A DNA stretch of 64,000 nucleotides, from contig NC_079136.1 of the NCBI RefSeq assembly GCF_945859705.1, positions 130,111,027 through 130,175,026 of the forward strand. Direction: 5' to 3'. The DNA comes from Episyrphus balteatus (taxonomy: Eukaryota > Arthropoda > Insecta > Diptera > Syrphidae). A program made the translations under genes and the position numbers. The notes under the pieces were generated by a model. The model saw nothing but the letters and a program-made list of their open reading frames with translations. It was not told the DNA's origin and made no database searches. Of this stretch, positions 49,501-60,373 are shown piece after piece (the first letter of the stretch is position 1; every line of letters begins with the position of its first letter).

Positions 49501-52500
49501 CGTTCAGGAACTGTATGAGTTTAAATATTAAAGACAGAAAGGTACACTTCTTATACTCGTACAAAGTTTTATTTTCAACAATTAACGTTTTCGAGAATAG
49601 CAATTGTCATCTTCAGATTGTATAGCAAATTAAAAAATTTATTTAAATAATTTTGTCAATAAAATCTAAACATAAATTTAAAAAAAAAAATTTTTTCTCA
49701 ATAATAATTTTTAAAGGTTATAAACGAAACTTATAATAAAGTTAAAGTGAATAAATGCATCTAGAATTTTGTCTCAAATATTTCTTTGGCCGAAAGTGGT
49801 TCTAAAAATTTGTGCAGCAAAGATCGTTCAAATGTTTTATTTTTGTTCATATTTTTTGTTTTATTTATGTAAATTTCTTCAAATGCATCTAATAATTTAG
49901 GTTTATTTACTTGTTTTAAAAAACGAAACCCAGCTAAAACATGGTTGTTATTGATCATATGGTCGGCAAGAGTGGACTCGTTTATTTTTTTATAAAAAAT
50001 TGATTTTTGGTAAAATGTATAACGGTATACCTGCTATGGAAGCTGAAAAATCTATTGAAAATTGGCTTAAAAGTCTAAATACTCTTAATGATGTAAAGGT
50101 AAGTGAGTACATGCATCTAGTACACCTATGTTTCTCAAAGAATTATATACAATTTAATAATAATGTCTATGAACAAATAAGTGGTTTAGCAATGGCAAAC
50201 CCTCTAGCTGCTTTTGCTGCTAATTGTTTCATGGCCAATTTCGAAACAAATGTCAAAAACAATTTTTCAGACTTTCCAATATTATGGGTAAGATATGTAG
50301 ATGACACTTACATAATAATTCATAAAGACAAACTACAAATTTTTCTTGATTTCTTAAATAACGTAATGCTGGGAATTATAAAATTTACATTTGAAAAAGA
50401 AATTGACTTTTGTTTACCATTTTTAGATATTATGGTAAAAAGAAATGAAAATCATATTGAATTCGATATTTATCGCAAATCCACAAGCACAGATAGATGC
50501 ATTACATCAAATTCATATCACCCTAAACAAACTAAATTTGCAGCTTTAAATTCGTTTTGCTACCGTGCTATCCAAATTCCCCTTAGTGAACAAAATTATA
50601 ATAAAGAAGTTAGAAATATTTATCGAATAGCTGAAGTTAATGGATACAATAAAAATGTAGTAAATTCTCTATTAAAAAAGCATAAAATTAAAAAAGATTT
50701 AAAAAATTTAACATAATTAACTCCATCTATACTTAATCCATTTATATACATAAGTAGTTCATTCGTTGAGGGATTAACTTATTCTTATTCAAAAATTATT
50801 TTATTAAATTATCTCCAAATACAACAAGGAATAAAGTAAAAAATCTTTTACGAACAGTTAAAGATAAAACAGAAACCATTGAAAAATCAGGGATATATTC
50901 GGTTATTTGTCAAAATTGTGATGAGGTATAATTTGGTCAGACAAGAAGATCAGTAAAGACAAGATGGTCAGAACACTACAAATCAATTTTTCATAAAAAA
51001 ATAAACGATTCCACTCCTGCCGACCATATGATCAATAACAAACATGTTTTAGCTGGGTTTCGTTTGTTAAAACAAGTAAATAAACCTAAATTATTAGATG
51101 CATTTGAAGAAATTTACATAAATAAAACAAAAAATATGAACAAAAATAAAACATTTGAACGATCTTTGCTGCACAAATTTTTAGAACCACTTTCGGCCAA
51201 AGAAATATTTGAGACAAAATTCTAGATGCATTTATTCACTTTAACTTTATTATATATTTCGTTTATAACCTTAAAAATTATTATTGAGAAAAAAAAAATT
51301 TTTTTTAAAATTTATGTTTAGATTTTATTTAAATAATTTTTTTAATTTGCTATACAATCTGAAGATGAGAATTGCTATTCTCGAAAACATTAATTGTTGA
51401 AAATAAAACTTTGTACGAGTACCTTTCTGTCTTTAATATTTTTTAAAAACCCAAAAATGTATTATTTGAAAATTTTCTAAAATTTTAATATTACCTACCT
51501 TTGCTTAAACGCCTTTGTATAAAAATTTTCGTTGAAATCGGATTAATCTTGTACGAGATATTCAGAAACCAAAAAAACCGTTTTATGGCAGGTACCTTTA
51601 ATAGCGGTACAAAAATTGTTTTTTATTTCAAATGTTGGTTCTTATGTGTAATACTAAACACAAAAATTTTAATCAAAATTGTTAGAGCCGTTTTTGAAAA
51701 AAAATTAATTTTTCTATTTCCGTTATACGGAAGTACTGTTAGTTTTGGTCATGTATCTAGCTGACTAGTTCTATCTAGTTGACTTTTGTGATCAGAAAAG
51801 TAAACTGAATCCTGGAAAAGCTGGTTTGTATGAATTCACAGTCGTACGTGGTGGAGGAAACTTAAGTTGAATAGCACCAAAACAAAATAACGTCCCAAAC
51901 TATAACTCTGCTTTCATGGCAGTTCCGGTTAAAAAAAAAAAATATTTAAATTTTTAAAGTAAAAGTTATTTGCGTAGGAAAAAAGTTTCCATTAAATCCA
52001 AAAATGGATATTTTTTTTAGATAAAATAAATAGTGGGTCTATCTTTCACGATGTAATAATTATAAAGGAATCGTAAAAAGAGTTACTGAGCTAACAAAAA
52101 TTAATTAATTAATGCAAATAATTGTTTACATTTATAATTTCAGATGCTGAAAATCATATATTAAATAATAGTAATGGAGGTGGAAGTAGTCAATCGGCAC
52201 CAAGTCCCGTTGATCAAAATCTTAGCCCAACACTTAGCCCTGGAAGCAGTAGTACTCTAGCAGGAAGTAATAGTAGTACTTTCTTGCAAAACAATTCACA
52301 AACTGCAACAGTATGTGCGATATGTGGCGACAGAGCTACTGGCAAACATTATGGTGCATCTAGTTGTGATGGTTGCAAAGGATTTTTTCGACGAAGTGTT
52401 CGAAAAAACCATCTTTACACATGCAGGTAAGAATAGAACATTTTTTGAACAAAAATAAGTCATTTACTAAACTTCTGTGTTTTTTTTTTTTTTAGATTTT

Positions 52501-54248
52501 CTCGAAATTGTGTAGTTGATAAGGACAAAAGAAATCAATGTCGTTATTGCCGACTTCGGAAATGCTTCAAAGCGGGCATGAAAAAAGAAGCCGTGCAAAA
52601 TGAACGCGACCGAATTAGCTGTCGCCGAACATCCAACGAAGACCCAGATCCTGGTAATGGACTCTCTGTGATATCACTCCTTAAGGCTGAAAGGGAAAGT
52701 CGCCAGTCAAAAGCTGGCGCTGCAATGGAAACAACCCAAAATGAAGATTTATCCAGTAAACAATTTGCCAGCATAAATGATGTATGCGAATCAATGAAGC
52801 AACAACTATTGACATTAGTTGAATGGGCCAAGCAAATACCTGCTTTCAATGATCTGCATTTAGATGATCAAGTTGCTCTGCTGCGAGCACATGCCGGTGA
52901 ACATCTTTTGTTGGGTTTATCTTGGCGGTCAATGCATTTAAAAGAAATCTTATTGTTAGGAAATAATTGTGTCATTACAAAACATTGTCCAGGTGTGGTT
53001 ATTATAATAATTTTGTTTAAATATTTAATGGAAATATATAAAATATTTCATTTTTATGCAGATGCACGACTTTCGCCTAATTTGGATATATCACGCATTG
53101 GTGCAAGGATAATCGATGAATTGGTTTTTGCTATGAAAGATGTCAATATTGATGATACTGAATTGGCGTGTATAAAGGCGCTTGTTTTCTTTGATCCAAG
53201 TGAGTTCTATTAAATTAAATTTCAATTGACATTATTTTCACTATGCTCTTCTACTTATTTAGATGCTAGAGGACTTAATGAGCCACAAAGGATTAAAAAT
53301 CTGAGGCATCAGGTCCTGAATAACCTTGAAGACTATGTATCAGACAGACAATATGAGTCACGGGGTAGATTTGGAGAAATACTGCTCATCTTACCAGTCT
53401 TGCAATCAATTACGTGGCAAATGATTGAACAAATCCAATTTGCAAAGATCTTTGGAGTTGCTCGTATCGATTCTCTATTACAAGAGATGCTCCTTGGAGG
53501 TAAGTTTAATTAAAAAAAAGCCCTTACGTAAATTAAAAAATAAAAATATATTCTAGGTGAGTTAGCTGACAATTCATCTCCCCTATCACCACCTATTGTT
53601 AATGCCTACAATCCAACTAATTCAATGGACCAGGGTCAAGTTTCTTCAAGCTTAGATCCTCTTTCTCCAACTAATTCTGATCAAATATCACAAGAACCAT
53701 TGCCAAACTGTATGGACACCGGATTGGATGTGCCAATGATAACACCATTGATTGACTCAATGCCACCGGCAAATAATTTTGATCCTAGACAATCATCATC
53801 AAGAGTACAACTGTTGTCGCCTCTGCGTAACAATTCACCAAACTCACCAATGGATCCAATAGATGTGTACAGCAACCACCAACAACAACAACAACAACAA
53901 AGGACACAACAAACAAATGCTCATCATCATCATCAACATCAACAACAGCAGCAACAACAACAACACCACGATCAACAACAACGTATTTCTTCATACCGTC
54001 AAGAAATGATGTCACCGAATAACAACTCCAATGGCAATCAATTAGATCGTAGCGTTCGTAGCCCAACTGAGATGACATTAAATGAGTACAATCGCACATC
54101 GCAAGACGAAATAATGCGACAGCCACCAATTAAAATGAGTCGTACTGACGGCATGACAAGTCCATCGTCATCGAACTTCTTACTTGGTGTTCAGGATAAT
54201 GACAGTTATAGAATGACCCTTAAACAGGAACCCGAAACTGGCTACTAA
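43532..54248 (+). CDS. Hnf4: Hnf4 nuclear receptor (HNF4/NR2A)
   Basis: Orphan/fatty-acid-responsive nuclear receptor that drives lipid catabolism and glucose homeostasis genes as a DNA-bound homodimer. Proximal form exons: 43532-43631, 52144-52426, 52496-52992, 53062-53199, 53263-53499, 53557-54248 (stop TAA). All junctions are GT/AG with matching phases, giving 615 residues. The N-terminus MLKMKSEIMPPSAFDDSYIL is typical of fly Hnf4. The DNA-binding domain runs about 91-156: two C4 fingers starting CAICGDRATGKHYG, P-box CDGCKG, second finger ending CRYCRLRKCFKAGM. The ligand-binding domain spans about 190-385 and ends with the AF-2 helix LLQEMLLGG. The long C-terminal F region is Ser/Pro-rich with a Gln/His tract around 492-530 (CAA/CAG repeats). 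Intron 1 is 8.5 kb and holds a Penelope-like element. Drosophila Hnf4 is somewhat longer, mainly in the F region. Confidence 0.96.
44880..45390 (+). repeat. Dispersed repeat of unknown class, copy B
   Basis: Related along about 390 bp to 4786-5172. It begins with a pyrimidine/G-rich stretch of CGTCTGTGCGT-type repeats (44914-44958) and ends with AGAGCAAGTACGTGCGACCC followed by CAGTCGTGCATTTT. That end recurs inverted and identical over about 34 bp at 49079-49113, and in a diverged form near 20130-20180. The exactly shared end suggests a real element terminus. Confidence 0.7.
45690..45862 (+). repeat. Diverged single copy of the 147-bp repeat family
   Basis: GGTTACCACGCC, TTCTTTTGTATGCACCAC, TTTCTACGATAACGGGAAG and CTGTCAATCTGTCAG occur in the same order as in the last unit of the tandem array at 60.4-61.1 kb. 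It is a lone, older relative. Confidence 0.5.
45863..49520. other. Hnf4 intron 1, mostly unassigned
   Basis: AT-rich intron sequence. The only thing recognised is the inverted dispersed-repeat end at 49079-49113. No exon is supported. Confidence 0.5.
50003..50716 (+). pseudogene. Penelope-like reverse transcriptase fragment
   Basis: About 238 codons carry the family signatures in order: MYNGIPA...WL near the start, GLAMANPLAAFAAN (the G.PLS region), YVDDTY (catalytic Asp pair, about residues 100-101), FTFEKE...LPFLDI, then FDIYRKSTSTDRCITSNSYHP. The fingers and N-terminal part are missing because the inverted arm joins directly in front. After the stop at 50716 the reading continues in another frame, so a frameshift separates it from the endonuclease. 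A full-length element would encode roughly 700-800 residues. Confidence 0.85.
50880..51225 (+). pseudogene. Penelope-like GIY-YIG endonuclease region with in-frame stop
   Basis: The frame reads GIYSVICQNCDEV, stop, FGQTRRSVKTRWSEH...ADHMINNKHVL and continues to the stop at 51225. This is the GIY-YIG pattern in which the second Tyr codon is TAA (50929-50931). The catalytic Arg region (RRSVKTRWSEH) and the following histidine are retained. The C-terminal part duplicates the inverted arm. Confidence 0.75.
51359..51386 (+). ncRNA. Hammerhead-ribozyme-like core in Penelope-type terminal arm
   Basis: CTGAAGA is followed by one T, a perfect 6-bp hairpin (GAGAAT/ATTCTC, loop TGCT) and GAAA. Hammerhead cores have CUGANGA, stem II, GAAA, and such ribozymes are known in Penelope-like terminal repeats. 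The extra T before the stem departs from the consensus, and I have not established stems I and III beyond a weak ACAAT/ATTGT pairing. The left arm copy (49589-49616, minus strand) has one stem mismatch. Confidence 0.4.
53877..53970 (+). repeat. CAA/CAG/CAT repeat encoding the Hnf4 Gln/His tract
   Basis: Nearly uninterrupted CAA, CAG and CAT codons in the last Hnf4 exon encode alternating Gln and His runs (about residues 493-524). Length variation here would leave the frame intact. Confidence 0.9.
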
Positions 54249-54536
54249 GTAGTGGAGAAAAGTGGAATATAAAATAATATTTTGGTATTGGGCTTGCTAC
54301 TTCGTGCAATAGCTAAGAGATTTTTTGATATAAATTTTATATACAACAGACACATAGTTTTATATAAATGATTTTTATATATTTTTTCTTTTCCAAAAAA
54401 AAAAAAAAACAAAAACTGGGAAATGGCACAATCAAAATACTATTTTATCAGCAATATAATATTATTTAGGGAGAAATAACAGTTCTTATCATAAGTTAGA
54501 TAGATATGCGGTACTTCTAGGGTAGGTAAATATATT

Positions 54537-54542
54537 AATAAA
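54537..54542 (+). terminator. Candidate Hnf4 polyadenylation signal AATAAA
   Basis: AATAAA lies 289 bases after the Hnf4 stop codon. It is the clearest such hexamer downstream, but AT-richness means other sites may be used. Confidence 0.35.
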
Positions 54543-55142
54543 ATACGGATTAAAATCGTACCACTTTTTACCAGTTTTATTTTATTATTTTTTTTAGTAG
54601 AATGTGTAGGTAGTATAGAAATGTTGTTAAGGAAGATTTTTGATTTTTTAAATTCATTTTGTTGTAAATACTATTGAAATGAACATGAAAGCGGAAATAT
54701 ACATTGTTTTTATTGTTATAAATGTTTTGTTTTATTGTTAGTATAAAAGCCATAGTGTGAAGCAGTAACATGACTGTCGTCGATAATGGAGAAGAAGAAG
54801 TTTGATAGTATACGAATATACCTATTTATTTGAAAATAGAAATTTCGATTTATCAAATTTTAAGTAATCCTTATCACGAATTCCATCCTTATCCGAGTTG
54901 TATAATGGCTCAAGGCAAAACCCCAAAAAATTCTGTTAGTTATTGGGATATCAGACGCTAACATGTGGAGCCTTTTGGCCTTACTTATTCGACCTAAAAG
55001 CTCTCTGTATTTAGCATTGAAAACTCAAGGCTCGAATTTGCAAGTTCAAGTAAGGATCTCTCTCGATTTGGAAGTTAACCTTTGCTACTATAGCTAACGT
55101 TTATTACTATAGCTATAAGCTATGCTAAGTATAAAGAAATAT

Positions 55143-55210
55143 AGGTCTTAAAACTTCTGGTGCAAGCCAATGCAAAAACACCAGTTGGTCTCAGAAATGG
55201 AACAATATAG
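55143..55210 (+). mobile_element. Second, decayed copy of the LINE 3' fragment
   Basis: TAGGTCTTAAAACTTCTGGT, GCAAGCCAATGCAAAAACAC and CTCAGAAATGGAACAATA match the complement of 28055-28136 with about ten changes and a small deletion after CACCAG. Confidence 0.5.
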
Positions 55211-55903
55211 GATATGTTAAGGTCTTAGAACTATTCAGCTGTCTGCCGACGATATATGCAAATAATGTGATACCGTTAAATTGTAGTTAATTTTTATTAA
55301 GTTAATTAATGGTTTTTTTGATTTTGCATTAACTTCTGTGAAAAAAAATCAAGGGAAGGAAATAATTCCACACATTTATTTATCCTGTCAATAAAACTAT
55401 TATCAATATACCAGTTTCAGGGTCAGTTTTGAGGGTCTATGAAAAGTTTCAAGTGCTGAAATATGATGTTATGGGTCAAGTCCATTTGAAATTTGTGCAT
55501 TATTTTGAAATTTGAGAAGCTTTTTCTCATGAACTAAAGGAACTTTTGAAATAAATGTTTCACAGATCAATAGTTCTTTCTTTCATACTTTTTGATATAA
55601 AACATCCAACCTGTTAGAGAGAAGTGGACTTGACCCATCATTCTGAACTTCTCAATTACAAATAGGAGTAACACAGCAGATTACGGCACCGGAAGAAAGA
55701 TGAACTACATTATTGGTTTGTGCCTCAACTAATCAATATTTTAATTTAATTGAAAATTCCTTTTTTATTCGTTTAACGCCACCAGAGACCAGAGTAAAAA
55801 ACGGCCGTTTTATTTGTAATTATTAAGAAGTACCTCTTTTTGAAGTACCTCTTATTCTTAGATTGATGTGCATGCAGAAAAGAAATAAGGGACTAATACA
55901 TAC

Positions 55904-55963
55904 CTGATATCCGTACGTATGAAAGAGAGCCATGATGAAGACGAACATGCTCGTCTTTGCCAT
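55904..55963 (-). CDS. Possible short first coding exon with signal-peptide-like sequence
   Basis: On the minus strand an ATG (55963-55961) opens 20 codons beginning MAKTSMFVFIMALFH and ends CAG|GTATGT, a good phase-0 donor. A basic start followed by a hydrophobic core resembles a signal peptide. No convincing downstream exon was found between here and the end of Hnf4, so the partner exon, if any, might lie beyond Hnf4 or not exist. This may be chance. Confidence 0.2.
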
Positions 55964-57012
55964 AATCTTCCTATAATCTGCATTTATGAAGATCTCTGCA
56001 TTTTTATCTACTCTCTATAAAACATCTGTTGTTTTTAACTACTGTGTCTTCTTTCAATGCAGATTTGGAAACACATATGTATGTATGTAAATCAACCATA
56101 AATGAATGATAACACCAGACGGTTACAAACGTTATTAATTCCTTATCATGTACTTAAATGTTTACGCGTATATTTATCAACAAATTCTCACCAATTAAAA
56201 ACACAACATTCGCGCTGAGTAAAAAAAAAGAAACGCAACTGACAACTGGAAACGAAAAGGGTAAACAAACGGAGCTATTCAATACTGGGAAATAAAAAAA
56301 CAAACAGACCCAATGTCTGCGGTGTTTTGTTGAAATTTAACTTACCAAAAAACACAAAATATATGATTGTCCCACTGCTCCCCCATCAACGGCCAGCTTT
56401 GTATTTTTATTTTTTATACTTTTTTCACTTTCTCACTTTTTAGGCAAATTTAATTAAGCATCAACGACGATGAACGACAAATAATAACACCACCAACGTT
56501 CAAATTCAGACTGCCATTGCCATATTCGAATTTCGAACACAAAATATACACACAAAACAAACACACCTAAAACTTGTTTGATATGTTTTTCCTAGCCGCT
56601 AGCCGTAAGCTGATACTAATCTTACATTTCACTCTAACACATTAAATAAACAAACATACAAGTGAGATAGAAGTTTTAAATAAAATCGGCGCGGCGGTTG
56701 GGTTTTGCATTTCGTTTATATGTCAAAAAACAAGAAACTTGAAAATATACAGTTGCAAAGCGTTGTTTTATAAATTTCTTTTGTTAAACAAAACTTTTTA
56801 TTTCTCTTTCAATAAATTAATTAAATTCATTTTGAAACTAATAAATAATCAATAACAAACCAACTTACACAAAATCTCACAATAACTCATCCAATCAATT
56901 GAGTAAACTGCGTGTTATTTTGTTTTTCCTCGATTTGCAATTAAACAAAAAAAAAAAAAAAACATCTGTCGGCTTATCCTTGAACAAGAATTTAGCAAGA
57001 CGCTGTTCAAAG

Positions 57013-57307
57013 ATGAATCCTAAGGAAATATATTATTCAGATAAATATTACGATGATGAGTTTGAATACAGGTAAATCTTAAATTATTCCATTTTTCCAT
57101 TCATATACAATAAAGGACTTCTTTTTTTTTTATAGGCACGTTGTCCTGCCCAAGGAACTTGTTAAACTTGTCCCAAAGACACATCTCATGTCGGAGAATG
57201 AATGGCGAGCAATTGGAGTGCAACAATCCCGCGGATGGGTGCATTATATGATACACAAACCCGAGCCCCATATTCTGCTATTCCGCAGGCCAATCGAAAC
57301 AAAATAA
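57013..57307 (+). CDS. Cks30A: Cks30A: cyclin-dependent kinase regulatory subunit
   Basis: Small CDK-binding adaptor (CKS/Suc1 family) that promotes multisite phosphorylation by CDK1-cyclin and is needed for meiosis and early embryonic cycles in Drosophila. Exons are 57013-57071 (ends AG|GTAAAT, phase 2) and 57136-57307 (acceptor TTTTATAG, stop TAA), 76 residues. Motifs in order: IYYSDKYYDDEFEYRHVVLP, VPKTHLMSE.EWR, GVQQSRGWVHYMIH, the hinge HKPEPH that governs domain-swapped dimerisation, and the closing strand ILLFRRP. Length and sequence match the family end to end. The name follows best similarity to Drosophila Cks30A rather than Cks85A, and the Hnf4 neighbourhood agrees. Confidence 0.96.
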
Positions 57308-57821
57308 ACCCAATTCCAATCCAATGCCATTGAATTAATCTTCGGAGAAAAGGAAGTAAGCAAGGTCGCAAAGAATCAAGAAAGCGGTGTTCTCCGAATT
57401 GTAAATAATTTTTTATACAAACCATCGGCTATCTCGTTAAAAAAAAAGAATGTAATACGCAGAAGGACAAATCATGTATCATTTCTCTCGCTTTTAATTT
57501 TTTGATTTAAGTTCAGTCACATTTTTTTTTTTAATATTATTTAAAGAATGTAAGGTGCACAAGGAATAGCAATTTAAACTTCTTGCTTTTTGGGTGCCAT
57601 ACATTTTTATTATTATTTCGTTAAGTTGCCTTACAAACAAAAAATACTACTAAATACCTTTATACCTAAAATAAGCATTATTTGTCGACCTTCTCTCTAA
57701 TTTGTGTCGAATCGATCGATTTTCTTCGTTTGTGTGAGATTTGCTCGGTTCACTTTTGTATGTGATTTTATATTGTTACCTTCAAAACAAGATACTGTAT
57801 TTTTAAGAACAAACAAAAAAA

Positions 57822-57827
57822 AATAAA
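57822..57827 (+). terminator. Candidate Cks30A polyadenylation signal AATAAA
   Basis: AATAAA lies 515 bases past the stop after a T-rich stretch with TGTGTGAG-type sequence. Confidence 0.35.
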
Positions 57828-57940
57828 GAATTTAAAAATGAAAACTACTTATTTTATGATTTATTAACTTGCTTAGTTGTTATCAGACCGAGGAAAATAT
57901 TGCCAGAGAAATCAAATTTTTCTGGAGATGGAGATTCATT

Positions 57941-58041
57941 AGCTTCGTTCCTTTGGAAACATTTTTATCTACTGCTTAGTACTTAAATGAGCTTTGAGCT
58001 CCTACTAAGCAGTAGATAAATGTTTCCAAAGGAACGCAGCT
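57941..58041. mobile_element. 101-bp palindromic MITE-like element
   Basis: AGCTTCGTTCCTTTGGAAAC at the left and GTTTCCAAAGGAACGCAGCT at the right are inverted copies. The match extends through ATCTACTGCTTAGTA, leaving a loop of about 20 bases. Same family as the unit at 31590-31728. Confidence 0.75.
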
Positions 58042-59999
58042 ACTATTGGACCCATTATAGAAGAGTGGAGTGAAATAGAGAATACCTACTATAAAAAGAA
58101 AATTAGTTATAGGTAGGTATTTGGTTGGATGCTTAGAGCGAAGTCGAGTGTTGTCTAATGTTTGCACCTCTTTTATGGCTGGGATGGGGATTCATTTTAA
58201 ATGTGGAGAAAGAAGGTCCAGAAGAAAAAATTGTATCCAGTCTTCCAAAGTGCACAGTGATCAATTCGTCACATGACGCGATTTTACAACTTGAAAATGT
58301 ACCTATTCACTCCAAGACTGTTTTATGACGTACAATTAAAACTGATTGATCAACTGCACGTAAAAACACGGTCATTACCAGGGAAAGGATTTGTATGACC
58401 TAAAAAATTCAAAAAAGTCAAATAATCAAATAAAATTTAAAAAAGGCATTTATTAAATAAAAAGATAAAAGGGCTTTATATTTAATTATGAAAATATTGA
58501 ACTACCAACAGTTTTTTTTAAAAGTTTTATTTAATGAGCTTTAAGACCTCTACTTGAGCAGAAACAAGTAGATCCGATTTAAAACTGTCGAAGTTATTCA
58601 CTTCAATGTTTTCGGGAAGTCTGGAGTTGATCTCGCCATTGATTACAGAACTTTTGTCCAACTTTTTTTTGTCACTGTTTTAAGTTGAAAACAGTAGCGA
58701 TTCATTTTCATTGATATTTTTTTGAGAGTGGAACACTTGTCCGATCGTAGTCCTTTAAATAAAAAATTGTAATATGTACCTATGTACATTTACAGTCTCT
58801 CAAGACTACCTGATTTTTAAAAGCTTTCAAAAATTTGGGGTTAAAGGTCGATTAAAATCCAAAAATTTCTTTTAATGTTGGAGAAAAAAAAATAAGAAAT
58901 TTAATTTAGAAAGGAAATAGGAAAGTAGGTATCAAATCAATCTTTCTACTTTCTTTTTCTAATATGTTAAGTACCTACAAACAATTTTTTTTTCTTAAGA
59001 TTATGTTGCGGCCATATTTTTAAGTGAAATAATGTCAACTGAGGTGAATGAAATTATGCTATTATCACTTATAGAAATTTAGATTCAAGATTTTTTTCGA
59101 TTTAAAAAAACATATTCTTAAAAAAGGCACATAAAACAAACAAAATTGCCAAAAATAAACAAAAGAGGAACTGATGAGTAAAAAAGGCACTAAAGGGTAA
59201 AAAGGCAAAATTAAAAACATATGTTTGGAATCAGGGGAACATGAATCGGGTTTGTATAGTCTATACTTTCATAAGTTAGAAAAAACCTTTCTCTGATCAT
59301 CACAAAGACAGGCTCAGAACGCAATTGGCTTTTTTCTCAAAAGGAAAAACAAAATTTGAAATTTTGGACTAAGGTTTTGCATTCATGCAACTAATTATTC
59401 AGTCTATTTAGCTTCGATGCCCAAGAAAGATTTAAGGGCTATCGTGAATAAATGTTTTTCTCGTTGCAAACAAAAACGATGGTCAGAAGTTTGTTCGGAA
59501 TTTATTGGTATTGGGTATGCATTTTCCAAGGAAATCTAGCTGACATTTGATACGATTTTTTGTTCCTTGGAAATTAATTCTGAGAGATTCATGGTCGCAC
59601 ACAAAATTCTGGCAGCTTTAAATCGCGGCTTTATATATTTTTCGGGGGGTTAAAGAACGTGAGTTTTCCCCATTCATATGAGTAGGTACACTAAATTCAC
59701 ACATTTTCATATTATAAAAAATACAGGAGCTGTGCATTGTCATTTGCCCTAAGGCTGAAGACATCAATCTTGCCGATGTAATCAATAGAACTAAAGACTT
59801 TTGGAGACTTTTCTATTTAATTTGTGCTGTGGGCTCTTAGACTAGTAGAATTAATGTTAATTTAAAAACATTTGCAAGGAAACAAAATTCCCCTATATAT
59901 CATGCAATCTTATCGAAACTCGTGCAACAGAAAATGATTGTTTAGGTTTCATATGGAGGATTTGGATTGACACAGTGAATAGAGGGACCGATAATAATT
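58042..59999. other. Intergenic, nothing recognised
   Basis: AT-rich sequence without a supported exon, RNA gene or array. Confidence 0.45.
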
Positions 60000-60341
60000 A
60001 AATCACAACAAAAACATTACTGTTAAAAAAAGAGCCAAGTTCTAATATGTTGAAGGTATGCTAGCACAAAAAGTACTGAAATGTAAAAGTGTACCAAGTT
60101 CTAAAGCTTGGCTTTAAATTTGTATACAAAATGTTGATTGTTCTCTTGACTTTCTTTAAATTACCGATTTTTAAAGCTATTTGAAAAATTGCCAAGTAAA
60201 CAATCAACATTTTGTATACAAATTTAAAGCCAAGCTTTAGAACTTGGTACACTTTTACATTTCAGTACTTTTTGTGCTAGTATACCTTCAACATATTAGA
60301 ACTTGGCTCTTTTTTTAACAGTAATGTTTTTGTTGTGATTT
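60000..60341. mobile_element. 342-bp foldback element with about 145-bp arms
   Basis: Arms 60000-60147 and 60198-60341 are nearly perfect inverted copies (ends AAATCACAACAAAAACATTA and its complement; inner ends TATACAAAATGTTGATTG and its complement) around a loop of about 50 bases. Only a few substitutions separate the arms, so it is younger than most elements here. It ends 33 bases before the 147-bp array. The small open frames inside arise from the palindrome. Confidence 0.85.
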
Positions 60342-60373
60342 CACTACTTTTTGCAAGGTATTGCTCAGAAAAA

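Larger units (their letters stand above)
49524..51444 (+). mobile_element. Decayed Penelope-like retroelement with inverted 3' arm
   Basis: Structure: left arm 49524-50006, an inverted copy of the element's own 3' end; a 5'-truncated reverse transcriptase from about 50003 to 50716; a GIY-YIG endonuclease region; right arm 50981-51444. The arms match over about 470 bp. The left one reads, on the minus strand, the same 65-codon C-terminus as 51028-51225 with two differences (NNNHV/NNKHV and GFRFL/GFRLL). Such partial inverted copies at the 5' end are typical of Penelope-like elements. The element lies in sense orientation in Hnf4 intron 1 and is not expected to be active. Confidence 0.85.
54543..57012. 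other. Hnf4-Cks30A spacer
   Basis: 2.5 kb with no firmly supported gene. It holds a decayed LINE 3' fragment (55143-55210, plus orientation), a 14-bp inverted pair ATGGGTCAAGTCCA (55471-55484) and its complement (55625-55638), and a possible minus-strand exon at 55904-55963. The 56.2-56.7 kb part is slightly less AT-rich and may contain the Cks30A promoter; no TATA box is evident. Confidence 0.4.

Noticed and set aside
50000..50716. Intact reverse transcriptase gene
   Set aside because: The N-terminal part is missing at the inverted-arm junction, the endonuclease lies in another frame, and that region has a stop in place of a motif tyrosine. It is a decayed element.
53681..54129. Minus-strand valine-rich frames opposite the last Hnf4 exon
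   Set aside because: They arise from reading the CAA/CAG/CAT repeat backwards.
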